Assembly (NCBI RefSeq): GCF_030997045.1
Contig: NZ_CP116899.1
Coordinates: forward strand, 868,001 to 932,000
From: Microbulbifer sp. TB1203
Lineage (GTDB): Bacteria; Pseudomonadota; Gammaproteobacteria; Pseudomonadales; Cellvibrionaceae
Reading direction: 5' to 3'
Length of the DNA stretch: 64,000 nucleotides
Shown: piece after piece, positions 31,004-39,892 of the stretch
Numbering within the stretch: the stretch's first letter is position 1
Layout: the number at the start of each line of letters is the position of its first letter
The notes under the pieces: generated by a model
What the model saw: the letters and a program-made list of their open reading frames with translations, nothing else
What the model was told of the DNA's origin: nothing
Databases searched by the model: none
Translations under genes and position numbers: made by a program

Positions 31004-33025
31004 TCAGGGGAGCAAATTGGGCGGTACTTTCACCGGGCGCATGTTTGTCTTGTACTGGGGACGATTATCTATCGAGCCGAATGAGAAAATATGACCGGAG
31101 ACAGTAGGGTCGGACATGTTTTCCCTCTGCCAGTCATAGAAGAACCGATGGTAATGGTGTATCCAGTACCCGTCATCGCTGTTTATCTGATGCAGGTTCC
31201 ATTCACGCTCGTGATAGAGCACGCATTCGTCGTTGTCCGCCGGATCCCAGCTGGTCGGCATACAGAAGCCGCCGAAGTTATAGCGATAACGACGTATTAG
31301 CATATTGCCATCGTCATTGATCAACCAAAGGCCAGGCATTACAGAGTACTCGCTGTCTTCAAGTGTGCCATTTTCATCCATGTCATAGGTTGAAACTGTT
31401 AGAGCCGTACCGTTATCGTTTACTTCAAACCAGAAATGATTGAGCGGCTCGAAGAAAGAAAACGGATAACGGTAGATTCCGGGAGCGGACAGCACAGTCC
31501 AGGAGGGCTCTTCCTTGAGTAGCAGAAAGCTGTTCCGGGTAAAGACGCCTGCGTTCTGGGTTGTTTTCAGATTGACGCTGGCAATGTTCTGGTTCTCAGA
31601 AAGAAAGACCAGATTTGCGCTATCACCATTGGCATAGCTAATCTGCAGGCTACCATCGGCGGCAATCATCCAGCTTGCATTTTCCTCGGAGGTGATCAGC
31701 GTTCCATCGCCATTATAGGATTCAACGGTGACCGAGGCTGTACCTCCCTGGCCTGGGCTGCCGGAAAAAGAGATCTTTGAAGCATATACTTCCAGGGAGG
31801 CGCCGGTGCCGTTTACGGGACTGCTAACCACTCCCGCGGTGACGGATCTGGGTACGCTGTAGTCCACACCCAACTGCAAAATTTTAGTGGCGTTGACTCT
31901 GTTCTCAGACTTGAGGGCGGTGCCGGTAGTCAGCGAAACGACGGGCGAGGTGTCAGGATATTCTCCATCAGGGTAATGAGTGTAACTTTCAATATCGAGC
32001 AGAAGCACATCGCTCAACTTTCCCAGGGAAAGCCAGCGTAAGTTGTTGATACGGGTAACGGTTTGCTCGTGAACTGATTTGCCGAGATCGCCATCCCAAG
32101 GGTGTGCGTCGCTTGATATCAGTTCCAGTCCTTCGAAACTTACACCACTCTCCCCTAGAGACCAGTTGAAGGCACTTTCGTCAAGCTTGGCACTCATGGT
32201 GCCGTCGCCACCGGAATTCAGTACTAGGCGGCTGCCGTTGAAAACACCGGTAAGGCTTGCTTCAGGCGTTGTGAAATAATAGATATCTGCAACATCATCT
32301 GCGCTTTGAATAGGTTGCGACAGCACCAGATTGGAATCGCTGGCAATCGCTGCTTGCGTGTTGTTCCACAGATCGGGGTTGGTTGATCTCGCATTCACAC
32401 CATGCGCCGCAGAGATTTCCAAATCACCGGCAAAGGCGTAGGTATCTGCCGATTCCGATGGCAGCCTCAGATCTGGGTCATCGGGGTATTCCATGGCAAG
32501 GATGATGGAAGTTGCGACAGCGAATACGACTTCGGAGTCGACCATTTTTGCGGCGGATTCCAATGCTGTCTGATCGGAAATTTCGCCGCCATTCGCGCTC
32601 TTCAACTGCGCTGATATTGCCGTGGATACTGCGGAAAGATTGACGGACGAGTTTTCATCCGCGGTGAGAATATTGTCGGAACCTGCAGCGTCATCCAGGG
32701 CACCGGCTTCACCCATTACCGAAACATAGTGCAACTGGCTGTTGGATGAAGTCTTGGCACTTGCGGTGACTATCATGCCTGCCAGGGCTTCATCCAAGCT
32801 GAGTTCCAATGAGTAAACGCCGTTGCTATCTGCATTAGTGTTGAAGCGCTCGCTCCCGACAGCAATTTCGATGTCCGCCGCTCCGGCCTCAACGACCGAT
32901 CCCTGGACGGTGAAATTGAGCCTGGTTGCTGGTGCCGGACCGTCGCTGTCATCCGAGCCACCACCACCACAGGCAGCGATCATCATACAGCCCCCTAATA
33001 TGGCGGCCTTGCCGAAATTATCCAT
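31004..33025 (-). CDS. Large secreted lipoprotein of unknown function
   Basis: 673 residues. The start at 33025 gives a lipoprotein signal with lipobox IAAC followed by GGGGSDDSDG, a Gly/Ser/Asp linker typical of marine surface lipoproteins. The N-terminal region (about residues 40-130) looks like a beta-sandwich carboxypeptidase-regulatory-like module (VQGSVVEAGAADIEIAVG). The rest is beta-rich with repeated short strands and a Trp/Tyr/His-rich C terminus. I recognise no enzyme motif. AAGGAA precedes the ATG. Function unknown; a surface-exposed role is likely. Confidence 0.8.
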   Translation of the reverse strand: MDNFGKAAILGGCMMIAACGGGGSDDSDGPAPATRLNFTVQGSVVEAGAADIEIAVGSERFNTNADSNGVYSLELSLDEALAGMIVTASAKTSSNSQLHYVSVMGEAGALDDAAGSDNILTADENSSVNLSAVSTAISAQLKSANGGEISDQTALESAAKMVDSEVVFAVATSIILAMEYPDDPDLRLPSESADTYAFAGDLEISAAHGVNARSTNPDLWNNTQAAIASDSNLVLSQPIQSADDVADIYYFTTPEASLTGVFNGSRLVLNSGGDGTMSAKLDESAFNWSLGESGVSFEGLELISSDAHPWDGDLGKSVHEQTVTRINNLRWLSLGKLSDVLLLDIESYTHYPDGEYPDTSPVVSLTTGTALKSENRVNATKILQLGVDYSVPRSVTAGVVSSPVNGTGASLEVYASKISFSGSPGQGGTASVTVESYNGDGTLITSEENASWMIAADGSLQISYANGDSANLVFLSENQNIASVNLKTTQNAGVFTRNSFLLLKEEPSWTVLSAPGIYRYPFSFFEPLNHFWFEVNDNGTALTVSTYDMDENGTLEDSEYSVMPGLWLINDDGNMLIRRYRYNFGGFCMPTSWDPADNDECVLYHEREWNLHQINSDDGYWIHHYHRFFYDWQRENMSDPTVSGHIFSFGSIDNRPQYKTNMRPVKVPPNLLP

Positions 33026-33232
33026 AAGTTTCCTTAGAAGCTTTTGATTATGCAGTGATGTTCCGCTATGGAAGCGGTCAAATAATATTTGTATCCTGCG
33101 TTCATTGCCAGTAATGGGAACGCTTATTTTTTTGATGGGCTGATAGAAATAAGAATATGACAAATCTGCAATCAGCTGGACAAAATATATCCATCCATTG
33201 CCGGCCGCGGACCTGCTCTCATTAACTTAGGG

Positions 33233-33330
33233 GCCTGTTTAAAGTCTTCTTATAAAGCTGCCAGACCGGGTGGGAGAGAGGCTCCGCCCTGGAAAGCCCT
33301 TCGCGATATTCTAAAAAGGCTCTAAGCGGC
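33233..33330 (+). repeat. Partial composite repeat D
   Basis: GCCTGTTT with AAAGTCTTCTT at the left end and AAAAAGGCTCTAAGCGG at the right end match the outer flanks of the repeat at 49482-49680, but the inside differs. The rest of the 430-bp gap 33026-33455 shows only AT-rich sequence likely holding promoters for the flanking genes. Confidence 0.5.
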
Positions 33331-33455
33331 TATCAACGCGCCCAAGCTGAAAGTGGCCGCCGCCAATCTGCGACTCAAAACTCAGTGAATTGGTCGATAT
33401 TCCGTTTTTTTAGTTTTGTGTACGATAGTGCCAGAATTTGGTTGGCAGAAGTCGT

Positions 33456-34007
33456 ATGCGTATTCGATCAATTTTTGCACGAGTTGTATTCCTTTTCTCC
33501 CTGCTGGTCAGCGCATCGGTACCGGCGGATTCCTATAAGAGAGCAGATTGGCTGCCGCGCTGGTCAGACTTTGATCGCGACTGTCAGGACACCCGCCACG
33601 AGCTGTTAATCCGCTACTCCCTGGCTCCGGTTACGTTTACCCGCTCCGACAAGTGCAAGGTGGCTACCGGGATGTGGATGGACCCCTATACGGGCAATTT
33701 TTATACCAAGGCATCGGATCTGGATGTGGAGCATATAGTGTCGCTGAAGTGGGCCCACGATCACGGCGGTGCCCACTGGGATAGGGCACTGAAGCGGCAG
33801 TTTGCCGAAGACCCGGACAACCTCTGGCTGGTGGACGACGGCCGCAACCAGAGCAAGGGGGATCGCGGGCCCGATGGGTGGATGCCGCCCTATGCGCCTG
33901 TGGCCGCTCTCTACGTGCAGCGCTTTATGGCGATTGTGCAAAAGTATGGCCTGCGGCCCACACTGGCGGAAGCCAGCCGCTTCCAGACGCTGGCGGCAGG
34001 CTCCTAG
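33456..34007 (+). CDS. Secreted HNH-type nuclease (DUF1524-like)
   Basis: 183 residues with a signal peptide (MRIRSIFARVVFLFSLLVSA, then SVPADS). The core DLDVEHIVSLKWAHDHGG and DPDNLWLVDDGRNQSKGDRG matches the His-containing and Asn-containing motifs of DUF1524/HNH endonucleases; two Cys may be disulfide-bonded, as in exported nucleases. It likely degrades DNA or RNA outside the cytoplasm, for nutrition or competition. ATG at 33456 is preferred to a TTG six codons upstream because the signal peptide then begins with Met-Arg. No immunity gene is adjacent. Confidence 0.82.
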   Translation: MRIRSIFARVVFLFSLLVSASVPADSYKRADWLPRWSDFDRDCQDTRHELLIRYSLAPVTFTRSDKCKVATGMWMDPYTGNFYTKASDLDVEHIVSLKWAHDHGGAHWDRALKRQFAEDPDNLWLVDDGRNQSKGDRGPDGWMPPYAPVAALYVQRFMAIVQKYGLRPTLAEASRFQTLAAGS

Positions 34008-34073
34008 GCAGAGGAGAAATACGCCCGCCGCTGCTAAGCTTAACTGGAGTCGGTCGTTGTAACGGGTGGCCTT

Positions 34074-34373
34074 ATGAGGCAGTGGTTGCTCGCCGCCGGT
34101 CTGATATTGCCGGTTGCCTACAGCAGTGGTGAGAATAGTGTTCTTCTATTGGAGGTGGAGGGGGATAGCCCCACTTTGAGCTTCTGTCAATTGCGCTTCT
34201 ACGAGGAGGATGAGGGGCGCCTGCTGTGCAACTGGGCAGTGGATTTCAGGTACGCCTGCTTTGTCCCCTATCCCCGCAACAAGATCCTGCAGGCGGGCTC
34301 GAAAATCACTGAGCCAGTGGTGGTGGGGGAGTGCGATAACGGCGAGCCTATCATCAAACTGCTGCACTATTGA
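34074..34373 (+). CDS. Small secreted hypothetical protein
   Basis: 99 residues. A signal peptide (MRQWLLAAGLILPVAYSSG) precedes a mature domain with four Cys (FCQLRFY, LLCNWAV, YACFVPY, GECDNGE) that could form two disulfides in the periplasm. No family recognised. It follows the nuclease gene by 66 bp on the same strand but has no visible strong ribosome site, so an operon is possible but not shown. An immunity role for the nuclease is conceivable only by position. Confidence 0.6.
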   Translation: MRQWLLAAGLILPVAYSSGENSVLLLEVEGDSPTLSFCQLRFYEEDEGRLLCNWAVDFRYACFVPYPRNKILQAGSKITEPVVVGECDNGEPIIKLLHY

Positions 34374-34423
34374 CCGCTTTGTGGGGTTCCCTCTCCCGAG
34401 TACCGGTAAATTCCTTCCCCTGG

Positions 34424-34723
34424 TCAGATTTTCCCCCGCGGGCTTTGCAGTTCGCGCGCCTGTTTGAGAATATCCCGCATCGCGCTGTCTTCCACACCGA
34501 GTACGTCGATAATGGCCGCCAGCAGGTCGGCGGAGAACATGCACTTGCTTACCTTGCTGCGCAGGTTTTCCGGCGTGACTGAAATGCCCCTTTCGTCCAG
34601 CGCGCTGGCCAGGTCGCTGTAGCGCACGCTCTTCAGGGCCATGGAGGCGCGCACGTAGCGGGCGATGGCCTGCTTGTAAGGGGTGAGCGCGCGCTGGTTT
34701 TCCAGGCTTTGTTTGCGGTCCAT
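34424..34723 (-). CDS. DUF6471-type putative DNA-binding protein
   Basis: 99-residue helical protein with a helix-turn-helix-like stretch, SVRYSDLASALDERGISVT then NLRSKVSKCMFSADLL, matching what I know of DUF6471 domains. It is transcribed away from the yjfI-type operon across a 137-bp AT-rich gap, a usual position for a regulator of a divergent operon. Function unproven. Confidence 0.72.
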   Translation of the reverse strand: MDRKQSLENQRALTPYKQAIARYVRASMALKSVRYSDLASALDERGISVTPENLRSKVSKCMFSADLLAAIIDVLGVEDSAMRDILKQARELQSPRGKI

Positions 34724-34797
34724 AGATGTCCTCGCTCAAGATGTGACCCATGATAGTCTTACGTGGAAGATATGCAACAAAAATTATTAATAAACTA

Positions 34798-34825
34798 TTG
34801 ACGCTTTTATTTTAGCTGCTATATT
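34798..34825 (+). promoter_or_regulatory. Promoter of the PspA/YjfJ membrane cluster
   Basis: TTGACG (34798-34803), 16-bp spacer, TATATT (34820-34825), with an A/T-rich UP-like element (34779-34794) upstream. Confidence 0.65.
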
Positions 34826-34860
34826 CGTGACCAATATTCCACACCTGAAAGGGAGTCGAG

Positions 34861-35265
34861 ATGACCTGGAACAAAGAGAACCTTAAGGAACTGGCCGAGC
34901 GCCACCCGGAGTGGGTGGTCGAGGCGGAGGGGGACTGCCTTAGCATTTCCAATGACGAGGGCGTCGACGCCTTTGTCTATGCCGGCGAAAAACAGATAGT
35001 GGTGGAAACCATTCTCTTCCCCGTCGCGGATGTCGCCAATGAAACGGCGTTGAACAAGCTGATCCTGCAGACCCACCAACTGGTGCCGCTCACCACTATC
35101 GGTATCAACAATATTGGTGGCGAGGACTACTACGTTGCCTTCGGTGCGCTGTCGGTATCCAGTAAGGAGGAAGTGGTGGTCGAGGAGATCGAAACCCTGT
35201 TCACGAACGTGGGGGATTTCCTGGATCTGTATGCAGAGCATCTTGAGAAGGAGAGTGTGGCATGA
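34861..35265 (+). CDS. yjfI: DUF2170 family protein (YjfI-like)
   Basis: 134-residue acidic cytoplasmic protein of the DUF2170 family. N-terminal WNKENLKELAERHPEW and a central hydrophobic strand set; no catalytic motif visible. It is the first gene of a seven-gene operon, directly coupled by a 4-bp ATGA overlap to the PspA-type gene, as in the E. coli yjf cluster. AAGGGAG precedes the ATG. Role unknown; probably regulates or chaperones the PspA homologue. Confidence 0.85.
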   Translation: MTWNKENLKELAERHPEWVVEAEGDCLSISNDEGVDAFVYAGEKQIVVETILFPVADVANETALNKLILQTHQLVPLTTIGINNIGGEDYYVAFGALSVSSKEEVVVEEIETLFTNVGDFLDLYAEHLEKESVA

Positions 35266-35957
35266 GCCTGAGAAAAATTTGGACCGCCCTGCGCGGTGCG
35301 GTAAATGAAGGTACCGAGGCTATTGTCGACAGCCAGTCCATTCGCATCCTGGATCAGGAGCTGCGCGAGGCCAAATCAGAACTGAAATCCTGCGACGAGA
35401 ATCTGACCAAAATCATGGCCAAGCGCAAGCTGGCGGAAAACAAGGTCAACTCCCTGCAGGTGGATATCGAAAGCTACAGCAACCACGCCATTGCCGCCAG
35501 CGAGAAGGGCGACGAGAGCCTCGCCATCGAGTGCGCAGAGCGCGTGGCGGAGCTGGAGACGCAGCTGCAAACCGAGCAGGGCCTGCTCGAAGGTTTTCTC
35601 AATTCCGAGCGCTCCCTGAAGAGCAATATTGCCAAGGCCAAGACCAACGTGCGCCGCATGGAGCAGCAGATCGACCAGATCAAGGCCACGGAGTCGGTGC
35701 AGAAGGCCCAGGTTGCCGTTTCCACCCGTCATATGGGGGCAAACAGCAAGGTCAAGACTGCGCTGGACAGCCTGGAGCGCATCAAGAACAAACAGCAGCA
35801 GCGCGCTGCCGAGCTGGAGGCGGCGGAAGAGCTGGCCGCGGATGAGAGCGGCTCCAGCCTGGAAGCCAAACTGAAAGCGGCCGGGATCCAGCCGGGCGGT
35901 CAGGTCAGCGGAAGCGATAAACTGGCACAACTGCTGGCAAGCCGCGAAAAGGCCTAA
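35262..35957 (+). CDS. yjfJ: PspA/IM30 family protein (YjfJ-like)
   Basis: 231-residue, almost wholly alpha-helical coiled-coil protein of the PspA/IM30/ESCRT-III-like family, which binds and stabilises stressed membranes. It starts SLRKIWTALRGAVNEGTEAI, the amphipathic membrane helix, then long heptad stretches (LDQELREAKSELKSCDENL). The tail after residue 190 is Ala/Gly-rich with a loose end. It is coupled to the DUF2170 gene upstream and lies 3 bp before the ion-channel gene. Confidence 0.93.
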   Translation: MSLRKIWTALRGAVNEGTEAIVDSQSIRILDQELREAKSELKSCDENLTKIMAKRKLAENKVNSLQVDIESYSNHAIAASEKGDESLAIECAERVAELETQLQTEQGLLEGFLNSERSLKSNIAKAKTNVRRMEQQIDQIKATESVQKAQVAVSTRHMGANSKVKTALDSLERIKNKQQQRAAELEAAEELAADESGSSLEAKLKAAGIQPGGQVSGSDKLAQLLASREKA

Positions 35958-35960
35958 TCC

Positions 35961-37034
35961 ATGTTGCTGTATAAAGTGCGACGCCTTCTGGCGTCGCTTT
36001 TTATTAGGGCCAATCTCTCCACGGTGATCTTTGCGGTCGCGCTCTATGCGGCCACCTGTTACCTGTTGCTGAGCGCCGCCGGTGAAACGGAGATCATCGC
36101 CCGGGAGAATTTTCTTTACTGGCTGGTGGTTACCGCTTCCACAGTGGGTTACGGGGATTATTCCCCTGCGACTCCGATGGGAAAACTGGCGGTCAGTCTG
36201 TGGGTGATTCCCATGGGCCTGAGCTTGTTCGCCATGGTGATCACCAAGGTGGGATTTGCGATTTCCGATTTTGCTCACCGGGGAAAGAAAGGTTTGCGTA
36301 TGATCAATCTCAAGAATCACACGGTTATTATCGGCTGGAATGGCCCCCGAACCCTGCGCCTGGTCGAGCTGTTGCTGGCCAAGACCAATGGCGACGCCGG
36401 GCATGTGGTTCTGTGTGTGGATGTGGAAATTGAAAATCCGCTGCCGGAACGTATCGATTTTGTGCGGGTGGAATCCTTCTCCCACGCCGAAACCATGCAG
36501 CGGGCGGCGCTGGACAGAGCCTCGCGGATTATTATCGACAACCCCCTGGACGATGTGACCCTCACCACTGCTCTCTATTGCGATAAAGTGAGTCCGGACA
36601 GCCACAAAACGGCCTATTTCCAGGATGAGTCGGTGGGTGAGTTGTTGCGCGCGCACTGCCCGAAGATCGAGTGTATCCCTTCGGTGGCCGTGGAGCTGCT
36701 GGCCAAGTCCTCATTGGACCCGGGTTCCGCCCGCCTGCATCGCCAGCTGCTGGACAGTACCTATGGAATGACCCAGTACAGCGTACCCTACCAGGGTGAA
36801 GCTGCATTGCCGGTGGGTGGGCTGTTCGATCACTTCAAGCACAACCTGGCCGCCACGCTGATCGGCGTTCGGCGCGCCGGCGAGCAGAAGGTCGATATCA
36901 ATCCCGCGCTGGATGAAACCGTGGAGAAAGGGGATACTCTCTATTACATCTCCGCGGAGCGACTGGATGAAAAACGCTGTTTCGCGATCAAAAATCAGGC
37001 CATGGAAGCGACCACAGAATGTTTGCCAAGCTGA
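35961..37034 (+). CDS. Potassium channel with TrkA-N/RCK domain
   Basis: 357 residues. Two membrane helices flank the selectivity filter TVGYGDYSP (about residue 60); the cytoplasmic part is a TrkA-N/RCK-like Rossmann domain (TVIIGWNGPRTLRLVELLL, then IIIDNPLDDVTLT). The nucleotide-binding glycine motif is degenerate (GWNGP). It should pass K+ in response to membrane or ligand state. The gene sits inside the yjf-type operon, 3 bp after the PspA gene, and overlaps the next by 16 bp. E. coli lacks this gene in its yjf cluster as I remember it. Confidence 0.9.
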   Translation: MLLYKVRRLLASLFIRANLSTVIFAVALYAATCYLLLSAAGETEIIARENFLYWLVVTASTVGYGDYSPATPMGKLAVSLWVIPMGLSLFAMVITKVGFAISDFAHRGKKGLRMINLKNHTVIIGWNGPRTLRLVELLLAKTNGDAGHVVLCVDVEIENPLPERIDFVRVESFSHAETMQRAALDRASRIIIDNPLDDVTLTTALYCDKVSPDSHKTAYFQDESVGELLRAHCPKIECIPSVAVELLAKSSLDPGSARLHRQLLDSTYGMTQYSVPYQGEAALPVGGLFDHFKHNLAATLIGVRRAGEQKVDINPALDETVEKGDTLYYISAERLDEKRCFAIKNQAMEATTECLPS

Positions 37035-37669
37035 TAAAGAGAATAAGCAAGCCGGCCCCTGCAGTGCAGACCCCGTCCATTATGGGCCTGCGCCTGGGCG
37101 CCAGTTTTGAGGTGGACCCGCTCGCCATCAAGCTGATGTTGGACGAGTTGACCATCGAATCCTGTTCACCCACGCAGATTATCAAGGCGGCCGGGGTCAT
37201 CGATCTCGACGGCACCTGGGTGTACCGCTTTTACACCGACGACGACGCCTGGCTGCAGGTAGTGGCGGAGGGCGGTAACCGCGACGAGCATGTGGTGGAT
37301 GTCAAATTGTTCCACTTTTACGACACCCGGGACATCGCTTCCGAGCAGGCCTGGAACCAGCTGCTTGAGCGGGAAATCGGCCAATCCAGCTATATGTTGG
37401 AGAATAAAAGCTACCAACGGGTGTGGACCGCGGCAGGGGAGTATCACAACCCCGTGCATATGGCGGAAAAGACCTACGAGGAGGGTGGAGACCATTCCAC
37501 CACCGACCAGTTCACCATGCTGTTCGAGCGCGAGCTTTCCGGTGGGCGCACCGAATCGCTGTTCCTCTCGGCAGAGGAAAAACTGGAAAAGGGCGGTTAC
37601 CTGAGCCGCTGCCTGGTGCTGAGCACCGGAATCACCCTGACCCCTTCACAGCTAACTATTCACGGATAA
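37019..37669 (+). CDS. yjfK: DUF2491 family protein (YjfK-like)
   Basis: 216 residues of the DUF2491 family: PSIMGLRLGASFEVDP near the N terminus, AAGVIDLDGTWVYRFYTDDD, and an acidic C terminus. No membrane segment or catalytic motif is evident. It overlaps the channel gene by 16 bp and is followed 15 bp later by the DUF350 gene. Role unknown; the strict gene order argues that it works with the membrane proteins around it. Confidence 0.87.
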   Translation: MFAKLIKRISKPAPAVQTPSIMGLRLGASFEVDPLAIKLMLDELTIESCSPTQIIKAAGVIDLDGTWVYRFYTDDDAWLQVVAEGGNRDEHVVDVKLFHFYDTRDIASEQAWNQLLEREIGQSSYMLENKSYQRVWTAAGEYHNPVHMAEKTYEEGGDHSTTDQFTMLFERELSGGRTESLFLSAEEKLEKGGYLSRCLVLSTGITLTPSQLTIHG

Positions 37670-37684
37670 TAAGGAGAAGTCCCC

Positions 37685-38101
37685 ATGGATCAGCAGTATG
37701 ATCTATTGACCGGTATTGTGCATTTTGCGGCCTATTTTGGTCTGTCGCTGGTGTTGCTTATCGCCTTCAAGTTTCTCTACACCCTGGTGACGCCCCATGA
37801 CGAGTGGAAGCTGATCAAGGAGCAGAAAAATACCGCCGCAGCCATTGGTTTTGGCGGTGCGGTACTGGGTTTTGCCATTGCCCTCGGCGGTGCCGCCAGC
37901 AATTCGGTCTCCCTGCTGGATTTTGCAACCTGGGCCCTGATTGCCCTGATCGCGCAGCTGCTCGCCTTCGCCATTATCCGTTTCGGTTTTATGCCGCGCA
38001 TTGTTGCGCGTATCGAGGAGGGGGAGATCAGCGCGGGAATCATGCTGGCCGCGACCACCATTGCCGTGGGCGTGCTCAACGCAGCCTGTATGTCTTATTG
38101 A
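37685..38101 (+). CDS. yjfL: DUF350 inner-membrane protein (YjfL-like)
   Basis: 138 residues, four predicted membrane helices: the first around LTGIVHFAAYFGLSLVLLIA, then IGFGGAVLGFAIALGGAAS, FATWALIALIAQLLAFAII and IMLAATTIAVGVLNAACM. It matches the two-repeat DUF350 fold. The ribosome site AAGGAGAAG is strong. Function unknown; it always pairs with the glutathionylspermidine-synthase-like gene. Confidence 0.9.
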   Translation: MDQQYDLLTGIVHFAAYFGLSLVLLIAFKFLYTLVTPHDEWKLIKEQKNTAAAIGFGGAVLGFAIALGGAASNSVSLLDFATWALIALIAQLLAFAIIRFGFMPRIVARIEEGEISAGIMLAATTIAVGVLNAACMSY

Positions 38102-38112
38102 TTGGGGGCACC

Positions 38113-38712
38113 ATGAAACGTAGCAGACATATCGATCTCAACCGTATGCGCAAAGCCGCCGGCAGAAGCTTTTTCATGCGCCCGCTGGCTCTCGGCGTGG
38201 CGGCGGCCCTGGCGGGTTGTGCGCAGAAAGAAGAGGTAAAGGTGGTCTCCTCTATCGAGGACTGCGTGAGCAATACCTCACTGGACGAACAGCAGTGCGA
38301 GGCCGCCTATCAGAAGGCACTGGCGGAGGCTGAGCGCACCGGCCCCAAATACCCGGGGCGCGCCCAGTGTGAAACCGAGTTCGACAGCTGCCAGCGCACC
38401 GGTTCCGGCGTCTGGATGCCGCTGATGACCGGGTTTATGATCGGTTCCATGCTCAACGACCGGAACTACCACTCCGGTTACTACAATCCGGTCTACCGCT
38501 ACTCCCGCCCCCATTCATCCTATTACAACCGCATTATGACCGCGGACGGCACGGTGATCGGCCGCTACGGCAAGGGCTCTTACAGCGTCGACCGCTCGGC
38601 GATGAAGCCCAAGCCCACGGTGACCCGCACCGTATCCCGCGGGGGTTTCGGTTCGGTCGCCTCCGCCAAATCCAACTGGGGCGGCGGGCGCTCGGGCGGC
38701 TGGGGAGGCTGA
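38113..38712 (+). CDS. yjfM: DUF1190 lipoprotein (YgiB/YjfM-like)
   Basis: 199 residues. An extended N-terminal region leads to lipobox LAGC (around residue 36), so this is a lipoprotein. The DUF1190 core follows with Cys pairs (EDCVSN, EQQCEAAY, AQCETEFDSCQ) and GVWMPLMTGFMIGSML. The C terminus is Gly/Ser/Trp-rich and ends in Trp-Gly-Gly. That free Gly-Gly end, next to a glutathionylspermidine-synthase-like ligase gene starting 4 bp later, suggests a possible modification site. ATG at 38113 follows GGGGG. Confidence 0.88.
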   Translation: MKRSRHIDLNRMRKAAGRSFFMRPLALGVAAALAGCAQKEEVKVVSSIEDCVSNTSLDEQQCEAAYQKALAEAERTGPKYPGRAQCETEFDSCQRTGSGVWMPLMTGFMIGSMLNDRNYHSGYYNPVYRYSRPHSSYYNRIMTADGTVIGRYGKGSYSVDRSAMKPKPTVTRTVSRGGFGSVASAKSNWGGGRSGGWGG

Positions 38713-38716
38713 TTCC

Positions 38717-39886
38717 GTGTTGCGCATGCCCATCCGGGAGCGGCCGCACTGGCGGGACAGGGCACGGGAGTTCGGTTTCGGTTTCCACACCATGTACGGC
38801 GAGCCCTACTGGGATGAAAGCGCCTACTACCAGTTTTCCCTGGAGCAGATCGAAAGGGACATCGAGGCCCCCACCGAGGAAATCCACCAGATGTGCCTGG
38901 AGGTGGTGGCCAGGGTGGTGGAAGATGACGAACTGATGCGTCGTTTCCGCATTCCCGAGGGACACTGGGATTTTTTGCGAGAGTCCTGGCGCAACGGCGA
39001 CCCCTGCCTCTACTCGCGCCTGGATTTCGCCTATTCGGGCAGCGGCCCCGCGAAACTGTACGAGAACAATGCGGATACCCCTACCAGCCTCTACGAGACC
39101 GGCTTCTGGCAGTGGCTGTGGTTGCAGGACAACGTGGACAGCCGCGCGTTGCCGCTGCAGGCGGACCAGTTCAACTGCCTGCAGGAAAAACTCGTCAACC
39201 GTTTTCGGGACCTGCATTTCCTGACCCCCGGGCGCGAGCTGCACTTCGCCTGCTGCAAGGGCACGGAAGAGGATCGGGGTACGGTGCAGTACCTGGAGGA
39301 CTGCGCCCGCGAGGCCGGCATCGACAGCCATTTTGTTTATATCGAGGATATCGGCCGGGATGCGGAGGGCAATTTCACCGACCTGAAGGACCGGGTGATC
39401 ACCTGGATGTTCAAGCTCTATCCCTGGGAGTTTATGTTCCGGGAGGAGTACGGCGAGTTTCTCGGCGGAAACAACATCCGCTGGCTGGAGCCTCCGTGGA
39501 AAGCGATTCTGTCCAACAAGGCGCTGCTGCCCATGCTCTGGCGGCTCTTTCCCGGGCATCCCAATCTGCTGCCGGCCTATTTCGAGGACGAGCTGGACAA
39601 AGCCTCGGATCTGGATGCGCTGGTGAAAAAGCCGATCTTTTCCCGCGAGGGAGCCAATATCTCGATCGTTCGCGGCGCCGAAGTCGCTCCCGTTTCCGAT
39701 GGGCCCTACGGCGAGGAGGGCTATATCTACCAAGCCCTGCACCCGCTGCCGCAGTTCGGTGGCAACCACACTCTGATCGGCAGCTGGCTGGTGGACGACG
39801 AGGCGGCGGGAATGTCGATGCGCGAAGACAGAAGCCCGATCACCCAGGATATGAGCCGCTACCTGCCGCACGCCATCGTCAGCTAG
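38717..39886 (+). CDS. yjfC: Glutathionylspermidine-synthase-like ATP-grasp ligase (YjfC-like)
   Basis: 389-residue ATP-grasp amide ligase of the GSP_synth family. Signatures: RLDFAYSGSGPAKLYENNADTPT split by charged residues, ADQFNCLQEKLV, LYPWEFMFREEYGE and KKPIFSREGANI with ATP-grasp Lys/Arg. The N-terminal amidase of true GspSA is absent, so it forms a bond only. GTG at 38717 has GGGAGG 9 nt upstream; a later ATG (38726) is too far. Substrates are unknown; by analogy it joins an amine to a C-terminal Gly carboxylate. Confidence 0.9.
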   Translation: MLRMPIRERPHWRDRAREFGFGFHTMYGEPYWDESAYYQFSLEQIERDIEAPTEEIHQMCLEVVARVVEDDELMRRFRIPEGHWDFLRESWRNGDPCLYSRLDFAYSGSGPAKLYENNADTPTSLYETGFWQWLWLQDNVDSRALPLQADQFNCLQEKLVNRFRDLHFLTPGRELHFACCKGTEEDRGTVQYLEDCAREAGIDSHFVYIEDIGRDAEGNFTDLKDRVITWMFKLYPWEFMFREEYGEFLGGNNIRWLEPPWKAILSNKALLPMLWRLFPGHPNLLPAYFEDELDKASDLDALVKKPIFSREGANISIVRGAEVAPVSDGPYGEEGYIYQALHPLPQFGGNHTLIGSWLVDDEAAGMSMREDRSPITQDMSRYLPHAIVS

Positions 39887-39892
39887 CCGTTT

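Noticed and set aside
34146..34751. 201-codon minus-strand frame over the DUF6471 region
   Set aside because: Out of frame with the conserved helix-turn-helix sequence and covers the neighbouring secreted-protein gene.
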